This document shows, piece after piece, positions 1 to 8,508 of a stretch of 64,000 nt of DNA. Origin of the DNA: Propionibacterium cyclohexanicum (GTDB taxonomy: Bacteria > Actinomycetota > Actinomycetes > Propionibacteriales > Propionibacteriaceae). Positions within the stretch are counted from its first letter, which is position 1; every line of letters starts with the position of its first letter. The notes beneath the pieces are model-generated. The model saw nothing but the letters and a program-made list of their open reading frames with translations. It had not been told where the DNA came from and searched no databases. The stretch lies in assembly GCF_900111365.1 (NCBI RefSeq), contig NZ_FOGZ01000003.1:62001-126000 (forward strand). The letters run 5' to 3'. A program made the position numbers and the translations under genes.

Positions 1-360
1 CCGATCGGTGATGACGCGCAGATGTCCGCGGTGGGCCAGCTCCACCACAGTGCTCTCGTCGGGGCTGTCGGAGCGCACGGGCGCCTGGCCGAAGCCGATC
101 TCGCGCACAGCATCGGCAAGGGCCAGCAGATCGTCCTCGTCGGGGGCGGGCGGTTGCGCGCTGGCATCGGTGAGGCGGATGATCTCCCAACCGCGTGGCG
201 CGCTCGTGGACTGCGCATGGGCACTGCACAAGTCGTAGCTGCCCGGCTCGGCCGCGGTCGCCAACGGGCCGACCACGGCAGTGGAATCCGCGTAGGCGAA
301 AGTCAGGGTGGCAACAGCTCTCTCATTGCACCCGTTCCTGGAACAGCGCCTGTCCTTCAC
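1..360 (-). CDS. DUF3499 family protein, C-terminal part cut by window edge
   Basis: Reading the minus strand from a GTG at 360 gives an uninterrupted 120-codon frame that runs off the window start, so the C-terminus is missing. The product opens with the paired-cysteine segment RRCSRNGCNERAVATLTF, continues with YADSTAVVGPL, and has a second metal-ligand-like motif YDLCSAHA followed by APRGWEIIRL. This is the signature of the actinobacterial DUF3499 family, a small predicted zinc-binding protein of unknown function. The neighbouring divergent gene is a zincin-like protein, the usual partner of DUF3499 in actinobacteria. No biochemical role can be assigned. The family call is from recognised motifs; the GTG start is inferred from the family N-terminus. 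Confidence 0.85.
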   Translation of the reverse strand, partial: MKDRRCSRNGCNERAVATLTFAYADSTAVVGPLATAAEPGSYDLCSAHAQSTSAPRGWEIIRLTDASAQPPAPDEDDLLALADAVREIGFGQAPVRSDSPDESTVVELAHRGHLRVITDR

Positions 361-430
361 GGCTCACAGGCTAGTCCAACGCCAGGCCCCCGCACCGGCC
401 GACTCGCCACAGCGCGCCTACGCTGGGAAC

Positions 431-871
431 ATGCGTACCCGTGACCGCCACGGGCGTGGCCTGCGCGGGCCACTCGCCCTGCCCAATCCCCTCACGACAC
501 GGCCCGTCGCGGTGCCCCAGCAGCCACGCGGCCTGGCCTATTTCCTGCTGTGCGTGCAGGATGCGGTGTCCGAGGTGGCAACACACTGCCCCGATGTCAT
601 CGACGAGATCGACATCGGGGTCGACGAGGTGCCCGATGCTCGCACGCTGTGGAACGACATCGGCGAATATGACGCGGTGCCTCTGGCTGCCGCCGTCGAA
701 GCGGTGGGCGAGCAGCATCCACGGGTGGTCATCTACCGTCGCCCGCTCGAGCGGCGCGCGGCGGACCGGGAGGATCTCCACGAACTCGTCCACGAGACCC
801 TGGTGGATCAGCTCGTCGCTCTCACCGGGCGCAGTGTCGACGAGATTGACCCGGACCAGGGAGAGGACTAG
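431..871 (+). CDS. Actinobacterial metallopeptidase-family (zincin-like) protein
   Basis: This 146-residue protein starts at ATG 431, where the MRTRDRHGRG-RGPL N-terminus matches the family; an upstream in-frame ATG would overlap the divergent DUF3499 gene. The core has the helix AYFLLCVQDAVSEV, a strand DEIDIGVDEVP and the block RVVIYRRPLERR, as in the minimal zincin family found beside DUF3499. The expected metal-binding helix reads LHELVHETLVDQL. It contains an HExxH pattern (HELVH), but by alignment with the family the usual HExxHH position is HETLVDQ, lacking the second His. The protein may therefore be a catalytically weakened or non-peptidase member. It is cytosolic, with no signal peptide. 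Confidence 0.75.
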   Translation: MRTRDRHGRGLRGPLALPNPLTTRPVAVPQQPRGLAYFLLCVQDAVSEVATHCPDVIDEIDIGVDEVPDARTLWNDIGEYDAVPLAAAVEAVGEQHPRVVIYRRPLERRAADREDLHELVHETLVDQLVALTGRSVDEIDPDQGED

Positions 872-906
872 GAACAGCGTCCAGCCCTTCGACAGTGGAC
901 GGCGAA

Positions 907-1983
907 TCAAGAGTCAGGCGCTGAGTCAATCGCGGGCGGGGCCATGACCACGCTGTTGCCGGCCAGTACAACACCCCTGAGACAGATGTGTTCAACGGGG
1001 ACCTCGGGGTCGTCGATCTTCCCGAGGAGGAGCTCCATGGCTCTCAGCGCCATCTGCGCCACTGGTTGCTGAAAGGTTGTCAGCCCGATCCAGGCGGAGT
1101 CGAGCGGTGGCATGCCATCGAAACCGCTCACCGAGACTTCTCCCGGAACGGCCACACCGTGCGCTTCCAACGCACCGGCCACCTCTACGGCCCGCAAATC
1201 GGTCGGGCACATGACAGCCGTGAGCTCTCGCTGCGAATCCGCGGCCTGGCGAGCCGTGTCATCGGGTCTGCCGCGCTCGAGCAGTTCACGAACGATCTCG
1301 CCGGCGCCGCGCTCGAGGGGCGCGACAACCTCGACCACCGTGACGCCGCGCTGACGCAGCCGCGCCGCCATCGCCATGGAGCGATCATTCTGGGTGAGAG
1401 CGCTGCTGCGAGGAACGATGAGGACACCGACGACACGGTGCCCCAGATCGGCGAGGTGGTCGGCCATTCTCAGACCACCGTCAGCCTCGTCGCAGTAGAC
1501 GCTGGCAAGGTGGGGATGCAGCTCCGGACGCCCGACGACCACGGTTGGCACCCGAAGGGCGAACTCCGCAATGTCATCAGCAGGAAGCAGTCCGCTGCAC
1601 ACCACAAGACCATCGACGCGCAGTGAGATCAGGGCGGCCAGTGCGGCCTTCTCATTCGCGACTCGCCCCACACCGGTGGTCGTGAGAACCCTGTACCCCG
1701 ATTCGAGTGCCTGTTCCTCGACGACCGCCCGGATCTGGGCGTACAGCGGTGACACCGTGTCCCTGACGACCATGCCGATAGTGCGGGTCCGTCCCCGCAC
1801 CAGACCGCGGGCCATCGCGTTCGCCACATAGCCGAGCTGGCGGGCCGCGAGCTCAACTCGGATCCTTGTCGACTCCGAATAGGGACCGGTGCCGGCCAGC
1901 ACCCGCGCCGCCGCCGACTTCGACACTCCGGCCTGCTCTGCGACGTCGACGATCGTCGGTTGGACGGGGCGACAGGCTGACAT
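907..1983 (-). CDS. LacI-family transcriptional regulator of the adjacent importer operon
   Basis: A 358-residue LacI/GalR repressor. The N-terminal helix-turn-helix (about residues 8-60) reads PTIVDVAEQAGVSKSAAARV, followed by hinge-helix residues ANAMARGL. The rest is a periplasmic-binding-protein-like ligand domain (TIGMVVRDTVSPLYAQI, then VVVGRPELH and GFDGMPPLDSAWIGLTT). It is transcribed away from the ABC importer and GDPD-IMPase operon starting at 2198, and a CG-centred inverted repeat of LacI type lies between the two genes, so it most likely represses that operon and responds to a sugar, polyol or phosphodiester product. The ligand cannot be read from sequence. The GTG/ATG choice is not critical because the HTH begins within ten residues of this start. 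Confidence 0.9.
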   Translation of the reverse strand: MSACRPVQPTIVDVAEQAGVSKSAAARVLAGTGPYSESTRIRVELAARQLGYVANAMARGLVRGRTRTIGMVVRDTVSPLYAQIRAVVEEQALESGYRVLTTTGVGRVANEKAALAALISLRVDGLVVCSGLLPADDIAEFALRVPTVVVGRPELHPHLASVYCDEADGGLRMADHLADLGHRVVGVLIVPRSSALTQNDRSMAMAARLRQRGVTVVEVVAPLERGAGEIVRELLERGRPDDTARQAADSQRELTAVMCPTDLRAVEVAGALEAHGVAVPGEVSVSGFDGMPPLDSAWIGLTTFQQPVAQMALRAMELLLGKIDDPEVPVEHICLRGVVLAGNSVVMAPPAIDSAPDS

Positions 1984-2139
1984 GGCTGGAGCTTATGACG
2001 AAGATCGAAAGCTGTCGTCTGCCGGACACCTTGCCGGCCCTCCGCCAGCGTCCAGATGCCCCCGCACAGCCAGCTGTTCGCCAACCGTTCAACTGACTGA
2101 CCCCTCAGCTACGCCGCTGCCTCACTTCATGGGTTCACG

Positions 2140-2168
2140 ATGACGTTGTGGGAACGCTCCCATACGAT
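2140..2168 (+). promoter_or_regulatory. Promoter with LacI-type operator for the importer/GDPD operon
   Basis: A candidate -35 (ATGACG, 2140-2145) and -10 (TACGAT, 2163-2168) are 17 bp apart. The spacer is almost filled by the imperfect palindrome TGGGAACGCTCCCA (2149-2162), which has the central CG typical of LacI/GalR operators. A repressor bound there would block RNA polymerase directly. The divergent LacI gene starts at 1983 and the first operon gene at 2198. The palindrome is seen in the sequence; promoter function is inference. Confidence 0.6.
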
Positions 2169-2197
2169 GAATTCCGCGACCGCAGGAGGACACCACA

Positions 2198-3361
2198 GTG
2201 AAAACTCACTCAATCGCTCGCTTGGTCATTGCCACCTCACTCGTGCTCGCCACGGGCGGCCTGGCCGGCTGCGCACAGAGTTCCTCAGCCGCCCCCTCGG
2301 CGACCACTACCGGCGACACCGCACTCACTGTCTTCATCAGCGGCGACACCAATGTCCAAGCTCTCTGGGACAAGGCACTGATCCCCGCCTTCGAGAAGAC
2401 CAATCCCAGGATCTCCGTGACCACCACGATCGACCTGCACGGCGAACACGACGCCCAGACGCAGGCCAATCTGGCTGCCGCCACGAAGCAGGACAAGACC
2501 GTCCCTTACGATCTCATCGATGCGGGCTTCGTCCCCACCGTGGGAAAGACCGGACTACTCCTGCCTGCTGACGAGAGCTCGATCCCCAATCTGAAATCGG
2601 TCCCCGAAGCGACCCGTGCCCAGGGTGGTTCCGGTGGTATCCCCTACCGAGCATCGAGCGTGTTGCTCGCCTATGATTCGACGAAGGTCACCGCGCCTCC
2701 CCGCACCCTCGACGCACTTCTCGATTGGATCAGGGCAAACCCGGGCGAGTTTGCCTACAATTCCCCGTCAACCGGCGGCTCCGGCGGCTCCTTCGTCACC
2801 ACGGTGCTGTCCAAGTACCTGAGCGCTGCACAGCAGCAGACCATGGCGACCAGTTACGACAAGTCGCTTGAAAGCAGCTGGGACCAGGGTTTCCAGACCC
2901 TTCACGATCTTGGCCAGTACATGTACCAGAAAGGTGTTTACCCCAACGGCAATGCCCAGGTGCTTCAGTTGCTGGAGAGCGGGCAGATCTCGATGGCACC
3001 GGTGTGGAGCGACCAGTTCATCACTGCGCAGAATTCTGGAGCCATGCCCAAGACAGTGAAGTATTTGCAGATATCCAATCCATCATTCACCGGTTCCGCC
3101 TCATTCCTAGGGATTCCCAAGACAGAGTCGGATGCCAAGAAAGATGCCGTCTATAAGCTGGCTGATTTCGTTCTCTCGACGCAGGGGCAAGAAATCGTGG
3201 CAGACGCCGTTTCAGGATATCCGGTAGTTCCTCTCAACACTCTTCCGCAGAGCGTGGCGGACAAATTCAGCGCCGCCAATCCGTCAGCACTACGGTTGTC
3301 CTTCTCCTCCCAGTTCACCTCGGACATGAATGCCGAGTGGAGCGCAAAGGTTCCGAAGTGA
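2198..3361 (+). CDS. ABC importer substrate-binding lipoprotein
   Basis: A 387-residue extracytoplasmic binding protein, started at GTG 2198 by a good AGGAGG site at 2184-2189. It has a lipoprotein signal peptide (VIATSLVLATGGLAGC) with lipobox LAGC, then a low-complexity Ser/Ala/Thr linker and the fold of extracellular solute-binding proteins (TVFISGDTNVQALWDKALIP, YDLIDAGFVPTVGKTG, IPYRASSVLLAYD). It supplies ligand to the two permeases and the ATPase encoded directly downstream. The operon's last gene suggests the cargo is a glycerophosphodiester, possibly glycerophosphoinositol; that is inference from context. GC in 3.0-4.5 kb is visibly lower than in the flanks, which fits horizontal acquisition. 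Confidence 0.85.
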   Translation: MKTHSIARLVIATSLVLATGGLAGCAQSSSAAPSATTTGDTALTVFISGDTNVQALWDKALIPAFEKTNPRISVTTTIDLHGEHDAQTQANLAAATKQDKTVPYDLIDAGFVPTVGKTGLLLPADESSIPNLKSVPEATRAQGGSGGIPYRASSVLLAYDSTKVTAPPRTLDALLDWIRANPGEFAYNSPSTGGSGGSFVTTVLSKYLSAAQQQTMATSYDKSLESSWDQGFQTLHDLGQYMYQKGVYPNGNAQVLQLLESGQISMAPVWSDQFITAQNSGAMPKTVKYLQISNPSFTGSASFLGIPKTESDAKKDAVYKLADFVLSTQGQEIVADAVSGYPVVPLNTLPQSVADKFSAANPSALRLSFSSQFTSDMNAEWSAKVPK

Positions 3362-4341
3362 GTGAAACAACTGAGCTCGGCACCCAGGTCGGCAGAGTCT
3401 CGGACGACTCCTCCACAGATCCAGTCCCTGCCCCAGTCAAAATCGATACCCCGACCAAACGAGCAGATCATCGCCGGCACACAGCCACCGGAATGGTATT
3501 GGTGGCTGCTCCCACCGCCGTCGTGCTCGTTTTTGTCGCATTTCCAGTTTTCAATGCCCTGCTCTTCAGTCTCGGTTTCACAGGCGGGATTAATTCGACA
3601 CTTGCCGAAATCGGTCAAGACATCATCTCGACTCCCTCATTCGCCGTCTTCGAGAACTTGTTTCACGACTCGATGTACATGCGCGACCTGGGTGCAACGC
3701 TGATCGTCACCTTCGCCTCCACGGTTTTGACTATCGGTGCCGCCTGCGTGATTTCAATCATTCTGCGGCTCTATGGGGGCTATTTGGGCAAGTTGCTCAG
3801 TATTCTGGCGGTTGTCCCCCTGTTCGTGCCGGTGGTGATTGCCAGCTGGGCCATCCTCACCTTCTACGACGGCACTGGGTTCCTGCGCAGCGTCGCCGCC
3901 AGTCTGGGGTTCAGTGCCCCAACCTGGGGATTCACCCTCACCGCAGTCACCATCGGCAGCGTGTGGACAAGCCTCCCCTTCGCGGTCCTCCTCATTGCCG
4001 GGGCGATGCAGGGAATCCCCGATGCCCTGCTGGAGGCAGCGCACGATGCCGGAGCAGGGAATTGGCAGGCAATCTGGCATGTTCTCTTGCCACTCGCGAA
4101 AATCCCTCTGACGATCGCGTCGACTTTCACGTTCATCGGAGTGCTTGGCTCGTTCACCGTTCCGTACTTCACGGGACCGAATTCACCCACCATGCTAGGC
4201 GTTGACCTGTCCCGCTATTTCACCGCGTTCAATCGTCCACAGCAGTCAACGGCGCAAGCGTTCGTCGTCTTCGCCTTTGCATCGGTCGCCGCAGGGCTCT
4301 ATCTGTGGGCCACCATGCACTCGAATGAGCAGACATCGTGA
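3358..4341 (+). CDS. ABC importer permease 1
   Basis: A polytopic inner-membrane permease of about 327 residues with six predicted helices (for example GMVLVAAPTAVVLVFVAFPV and LLSILAVVPLFVPVVIASWA). The EAA loop that docks on the ATPase is EAAHDAGAGNWQAIWHVLLP. I place the start at GTG 3358, which overlaps the TGA of the binding-protein gene (GTGA) and implies translational coupling; a longer frame from 3337 would overlap the upstream gene by 25 bp. The N-terminal 40 residues are polar and probably cytosolic. It pairs with the next permease to form the channel of the importer. Confidence 0.85.
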   Translation: MSETTELGTQVGRVSDDSSTDPVPAPVKIDTPTKRADHRRHTATGMVLVAAPTAVVLVFVAFPVFNALLFSLGFTGGINSTLAEIGQDIISTPSFAVFENLFHDSMYMRDLGATLIVTFASTVLTIGAACVISIILRLYGGYLGKLLSILAVVPLFVPVVIASWAILTFYDGTGFLRSVAASLGFSAPTWGFTLTAVTIGSVWTSLPFAVLLIAGAMQGIPDALLEAAHDAGAGNWQAIWHVLLPLAKIPLTIASTFTFIGVLGSFTVPYFTGPNSPTMLGVDLSRYFTAFNRPQQSTAQAFVVFAFASVAAGLYLWATMHSNEQTS

Positions 4342-5243
4342 AGGGGAAGCCAGTAGAAACCAATGATCTCCGGGCGCTCGGCGAGACGCACCAAGACACC
4401 CACGGAATCATCAGGGGGAGCCGCAGACTTCATCACCATCCATGGCACGTTGTCATTCTGGTCTGGGGAGTAGCTATTATTCTCGCATTCTTCATTCTTG
4501 GGCCTCTTTGCTGGCTCAGTCTCCATGCCTTCGCCAGCAATTGGACCTATCCCCATCTACTGCCCGAGGGATGGACGTTCCACTGGTGGACGGTCGTCTT
4601 CTCAGACCCTGGCCTGGGCGTCGCCATCCACAATTCGCTGGTCTTCGCACCACTGACTGTTGCGATCTCGGCAGTCATCTGCCTGCCTGCCGCCTATTCT
4701 TTGAGTCGCATCCCGTTCCCTGGCCGGCGAGTGGTGCTGGTTGGCCTGTTCGCAACCAACGCCTTCCCGAAAATGGGATTGTTCGTCACGATGTCCACCT
4801 TGTTCACCGCGCTGAATCTCATGAACACTGTGACCGGCATTCTCATCGTGCACCTGCTCGGCACGATCGTCTTCATGACCTGGCTGCCAGCCGCGGCATT
4901 CAGTGCCGTCCCTCGCAACCTGGAAGAAGCCGCTCGCGATTCCGGAGCCGGCTGGTGGCGCACATTCCTCACCGTCACCCTGCCCATCGCCTGGCCGGGA
5001 ATCCTGGTAGCACTCGTGATGTGCTTCCTGGCATCCTTCGATGAATCACAGGGCACATATCTGGTCGGTGCACCCACCTACATGACCATGCCGACCGAGA
5101 TGTACTCGCTCGTGCTCAACTCACCTCGCCAGGTGGCAGCTGTTTTTTCCATCATCCTCACGATTCCCTCGGTGGTGCTCATGACATTGGCGCGACGCCA
5201 CATCATGGGTGGTCGGCTCGCCGATGGTTTCCAGATCAGATAG
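4338..5243 (+). CDS. ABC importer permease 2
   Basis: The second binding-protein-dependent permease of the operon has 301 residues, starts at GTG 4338 and overlaps the previous stop by 4 bp. Hydrophobic helices include VVILVWGVAIILAFFILGPL and GILIVHLLGTIVFMTWLPA, and the EAA loop reads EEAARDSGAGWWRTFLTVTL. It lacks a signal peptide. With the first permease it should form a heterodimeric channel of the type used by iron, thiamine and phosphonate-type importers. Co-transcription is supported by the overlaps on both sides of the first permease and the 11-bp gap to the ATPase. Confidence 0.85.
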   Translation: MKGKPVETNDLRALGETHQDTHGIIRGSRRLHHHPWHVVILVWGVAIILAFFILGPLCWLSLHAFASNWTYPHLLPEGWTFHWWTVVFSDPGLGVAIHNSLVFAPLTVAISAVICLPAAYSLSRIPFPGRRVVLVGLFATNAFPKMGLFVTMSTLFTALNLMNTVTGILIVHLLGTIVFMTWLPAAAFSAVPRNLEEAARDSGAGWWRTFLTVTLPIAWPGILVALVMCFLASFDESQGTYLVGAPTYMTMPTEMYSLVLNSPRQVAAVFSIILTIPSVVLMTLARRHIMGGRLADGFQIR

Positions 5244-5254
5244 GAGCCCCGCCC

Positions 5255-6406
5255 ATGACAATGGCCCCCGTATCAACAACTTCAGCCAGCATTTCCAACA
5301 CTGCAGGCGCCACCCCTGGTCTCGAACTGCGCAGCCTCTACAAAAGTCTCGGCGGGCACTCCGTGGTTGCAGGGGTTGAGCTGAGCGTCGCCACGGGCGA
5401 GTTCCTGTCATTACTGGGGCCCTCAGGCTGCGGCAAGACGACAACCTTGCGGATGATCGCCGGATTCCTCACTCCCGACCGAGGACAGGTGATCATGGCT
5501 GGCCGTGAGGTCACCGGCGATCCCCCCGCGCGTCGACCGAGCGCCATGGTTTTCCAGAACTACGCTCTGTGGCCCCATATGACCGTCGCCCAGAATGTCG
5601 CATTCCCCCTTCGCGCACACCACGTCCCTAAAGCCGAGATTTCCCCCCGCGTCGGCGAAGCCCTCGAACTCGTGGGACTGTCACGACTCGCTGCGTCGAA
5701 ACCGTCCAAGATTTCGGGTGGCGAGCAGCAACGCGTCGCCTTGGCTCGGGCATTGGTCCAGCGGCCCGACATCCTCCTTCTCGACGAACCGATGTCGAAC
5801 CTCGATGCGAAACTGCGTGTCGAGGTTCGCGACGAGATCCGCCACATCCAGCAAGTTCTCGCCATCACGACAATGCTGGTCACCCATGATCAGGACGAGG
5901 CGCTGAGCGTTTCCGACCGGATCGCCGTCATGCACGATGGCCGCCTCGAACAGGTGGCGACGCCGCAGCGGCTCTACACCGCCCCAGCCACCGAGTTCAT
6001 TGCCTCGTTCGTCGGCACTACGACGGTCGTCGGTGACTCCTTCCGCCCAGCGATCACTGCCAGCGCGCTGCAGGAAAGTGGCCACCGAGGCCTACCTCGC
6101 GCCGATGATGTCCTCATCGCCCGACCGGAATCGGTCATTCTCACCAGCCCCGAGGAACCTGGAGCTGTGTGTGCCCATGTCGTTCTCGTGCACATGCGGG
6201 GCCATTTCACCGAGGTCGTCGTCCGGGCACCGAAGGGCGATGAGTTGCATGCCTTCTGCACCGGGCACTCCTGGCACATCGGTGACCGGGTCGGTGTCGT
6301 CATCGACCAGTTGCTGACCTACCGCTCCTCAAAACTACTGTCCGAACCCGCTACGCACACACCGATGCCCGCCACCGGCGGGAACAGGGAGAGCCTCACC
6401 GCATGA
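5255..6406 (+). CDS. ABC importer ATPase with C-terminal TOBE-like domain
   Basis: A 383-residue ATP-binding subunit. The nucleotide-binding domain (about 25-255) has Walker A GPSGCGKTT, Q-loop FQNYALWPHM, signature SGGEQQRVALARAL, Walker B ILLLDEPMSNLD and the H-loop LVTHDQDEAL. Residues after about 260 form a regulatory TOBE-like segment (LIARPESVILTS, GDRVGVVIDQLL), as in sugar, spermidine and iron importer ATPases. The ATG at 5255 follows a GGAG site at 5243-5246. The stop overlaps the next start (ATGA), so the intracellular hydrolase is translated directly after its importer's motor. Confidence 0.9.
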   Translation: MTMAPVSTTSASISNTAGATPGLELRSLYKSLGGHSVVAGVELSVATGEFLSLLGPSGCGKTTTLRMIAGFLTPDRGQVIMAGREVTGDPPARRPSAMVFQNYALWPHMTVAQNVAFPLRAHHVPKAEISPRVGEALELVGLSRLAASKPSKISGGEQQRVALARALVQRPDILLLDEPMSNLDAKLRVEVRDEIRHIQQVLAITTMLVTHDQDEALSVSDRIAVMHDGRLEQVATPQRLYTAPATEFIASFVGTTTVVGDSFRPAITASALQESGHRGLPRADDVLIARPESVILTSPEEPGAVCAHVVLVHMRGHFTEVVVRAPKGDELHAFCTGHSWHIGDRVGVVIDQLLTYRSSKLLSEPATHTPMPATGGNRESLTA

Positions 6407-7968
6407 ACGAACTGAACACCAAGACCACCCCCAGGCCCCGCCTCGTTGCACACCGAGGCGCCTCCCAACTGCGCCCGGAGAACACGCTGGCTGCCCTCGT
6501 CGAAGCCGCTCGCCTCCGAGCGGACATGATCGAGGTGGACGTGCGACTGACTGCTGACAAGATACCGGTGCTGCTCCACGACCCCACCCTCGAAAGGCTG
6601 TGGAATCACCCGCACGCGGTGAGCAAGACGAGCTGGCAGATGGTTTCCACACTGCGCCACGAGAGTGAGAAGATCCCCGCTCTGGCCGATGCGTTGCGCG
6701 CCCTGGCCGGCAGCGGTTGCACGCTGCTCATCGACCTGGACGAGGAAGAGTGTGCTTCGGTGGCCTGCGAGCAGGTCCTTTCGCTGGGATTCGAAACGCC
6801 AGTGGAGTGGTGCGGCACCCAACCAGCGATGGCCCGGGTGCGTGCGCTGGACCCCTCGGCCCGGATCTGGTGCCCGTGGGCGCGGCTGGACGTTCCCACC
6901 TTCGGTGATCTGGGAGCGTTGCGCCCGACCACGCTCAATGTGGACGCCGCCTTCCTCACCCCAGAGATCGTTGCCGCCGCCCATGCACTGCACCTGCAGG
7001 TGGCGTGCTGGACGCTCGACGAGCCGCAAGCGGCGCGCTGGGCGGCGCAGCTGGGGGTCGACTCGATCACCACCAACGCTTTGCCTCTGCTCCAGCGCGT
7101 GCTCTGGGACCAGGACACCCGCGAGGAGCTGGCGGCGGGTACGCGCGCCGCGCCGGAACCCGACGAGGACGAGGTCGCTGAGCAGGCCATTGTTCTCGCG
7201 CGCCGGATCGCCACCGAAGTCATGGCATTCACCCGCCAGCAGCAGATTGGCGTGGTGGCGCGCAAGGCACATGGAGCAGATCTCGTCACCGATGTCGACC
7301 GGGCCATCGAAAGGGAGGTGCGTCGCGTCGTGCGCCAGCACTTTCCCGAGCACGGCTTCCACGGCGAGGAATATGGCACAGCACCAGGGAATGCCTACAC
7401 CTGGCACCTCGACCCAGTCGATGGCACGACCAACCTTGTCAACAAAGTTCCGTGGACCAGCATGTCGCTGTGTCTGGAGCACGAGGGCACGCCCCTGGTG
7501 GGGGTGGTGGCGGACCCGTGGCGGCAGGAGACCTTCGAGGCTCGTCATGGTCACGGTGCCCGATGCGACGGTCACGCCATGCGCGCCGGAGCTGCGCAAG
7601 GGTGTACGTCATTGGCGGGCACAACGGTGGGCACCGAGCTGGATGCGCATCGTCCCTGGCAGGGCATGATCACATTCATGACCTCGCTCGCCGATCGAAT
7701 GTGCACGATGCGCATCATGGGTTCGGGCACACTGACCTTGGCCCAGGTTGCGGCTGGCCGCAGCGCCGGGGCATGTGTGTCGGGCTTCCACGCGATCGAT
7801 CACGGCGCGGCCGTGCTGCTCGTGCACGAGGCCGGCGGCGTGGTGGCGACTCCGTCCGGCCCCATCTCCGGGTTCCCGGAGCACGCAGAGCCGGTGCTCG
7901 TTTCGGCGCCGGAGGTGTTCTCCGAGCTGTTCGAGCTGTGGCATACTTCGCTCGCAACGGCCCAGTGA
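6403..7968 (+). CDS. Glycerophosphodiester phosphodiesterase-inositol monophosphatase fusion
   Basis: A 521-residue two-domain enzyme. The N-terminal GDPD domain (about 12-240) has AHRGASQLRPENT with His17, metal ligands in MIEVDVRL (Glu44, Asp46) and the general acid in LLHDPTLE (His59). The C-terminal domain (about 255-515) is an inositol monophosphatase: GEEYG around residues 321-325, DPVDGTTNL from residue 337 and the third metal motif AIDHGAA. There is no signal peptide, so both steps act in the cytosol after import. The chemistry suggested is glycerophosphoinositol to inositol 1-phosphate plus glycerol, then inositol plus phosphate; this is inference from the domain pairing. The gene overlaps the importer ATPase by 4 bp and closes the operon. 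Separate single-domain genes are the norm, so the fusion is unusual. Confidence 0.9.
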   Translation: MNELNTKTTPRPRLVAHRGASQLRPENTLAALVEAARLRADMIEVDVRLTADKIPVLLHDPTLERLWNHPHAVSKTSWQMVSTLRHESEKIPALADALRALAGSGCTLLIDLDEEECASVACEQVLSLGFETPVEWCGTQPAMARVRALDPSARIWCPWARLDVPTFGDLGALRPTTLNVDAAFLTPEIVAAAHALHLQVACWTLDEPQAARWAAQLGVDSITTNALPLLQRVLWDQDTREELAAGTRAAPEPDEDEVAEQAIVLARRIATEVMAFTRQQQIGVVARKAHGADLVTDVDRAIEREVRRVVRQHFPEHGFHGEEYGTAPGNAYTWHLDPVDGTTNLVNKVPWTSMSLCLEHEGTPLVGVVADPWRQETFEARHGHGARCDGHAMRAGAAQGCTSLAGTTVGTELDAHRPWQGMITFMTSLADRMCTMRIMGSGTLTLAQVAAGRSAGACVSGFHAIDHGAAVLLVHEAGGVVATPSGPISGFPEHAEPVLVSAPEVFSELFELWHTSLATAQ

Positions 7969-8012
7969 CGTTCCCCCGCGGCTGGCTGGGTGGACACAGT
8001 GGATAGCAGCGC

Positions 8013-8031
8013 CCAGACGTCAGATGTCTGG
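8013..8031. terminator. Small hairpin between convergent genes
   Basis: CCAGAC (8013-8018) and GTCTGG (8026-8031) can pair around a 7-nt loop, between the stop of the GDPD-IMPase gene and the stop of whiB. There is no clear T-tract, so it is a weak candidate for a bidirectional terminator. Confidence 0.3.
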
Positions 8032-8292
8032 TCAGCTGGCCCGGCGGCGCAGTCTGCGGCGTTCCCGCTCGGACAGGCCTCCCCAGATGCCGAACCGCTC
8101 ATCGTGCTCGAGGGCGTATTCGAGGCATTCCCCGCGGACGGGACATGCCTGGCAGACCTTCTTGGCCTCGCGGGTCGAGCCGCCCTTCTCCGGAAAGAAG
8201 GCCTCGGGATCGGTCTGGGCGCACAATGCCCGCTCCTGCCATTCGAGAGCGGCTTCCTCGTCCGATGCCGTCAGCGACAAGAGTTCCTCCAT
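8032..8292 (-). CDS. WhiB-family iron-sulfur transcriptional regulator
   Basis: An 86-residue WhiB-like protein. The four cluster ligands are the Cys of ERALCAQTD, the pair in KKVCQACPVRG and the Cys of ECLEY. The turn motif GIWGG and the basic tail ERERRRLRRRAS follow, as expected for DNA binding with sigma factor. I use ATG 8292 because GAGGAAG lies about 6 nt upstream on the minus strand; an upstream in-frame ATG at 8358 has no such site. The sequence resembles the WhiB2/WhmD type linked to cell division and septation, but subgroup assignment is tentative. It stands alone, with 216 bp of upstream DNA available for a promoter. Confidence 0.9.
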   Translation of the reverse strand: MEELLSLTASDEEAALEWQERALCAQTDPEAFFPEKGGSTREAKKVCQACPVRGECLEYALEHDERFGIWGGLSERERRRLRRRAS

Positions 8293-8508
8293 GACACTTC
8301 CTCTCGGCCGGATCGTCTCGACCGACCCCGAAACGGCGCTTCCCGAAACCGGTGACACAGCTGGTCGTCCCGGTAAACGCTGCCCGGACGAATCACAAGA
8401 GTGAAACTACATGACTGTCACCACGAGCGGGCCCGGCCGAACAGATCCGGGGGAAGATGCGACTCAGGTCTCACCTCGCAACCACTCGTGCGAAACTGGG
8501 CGGCGAGC

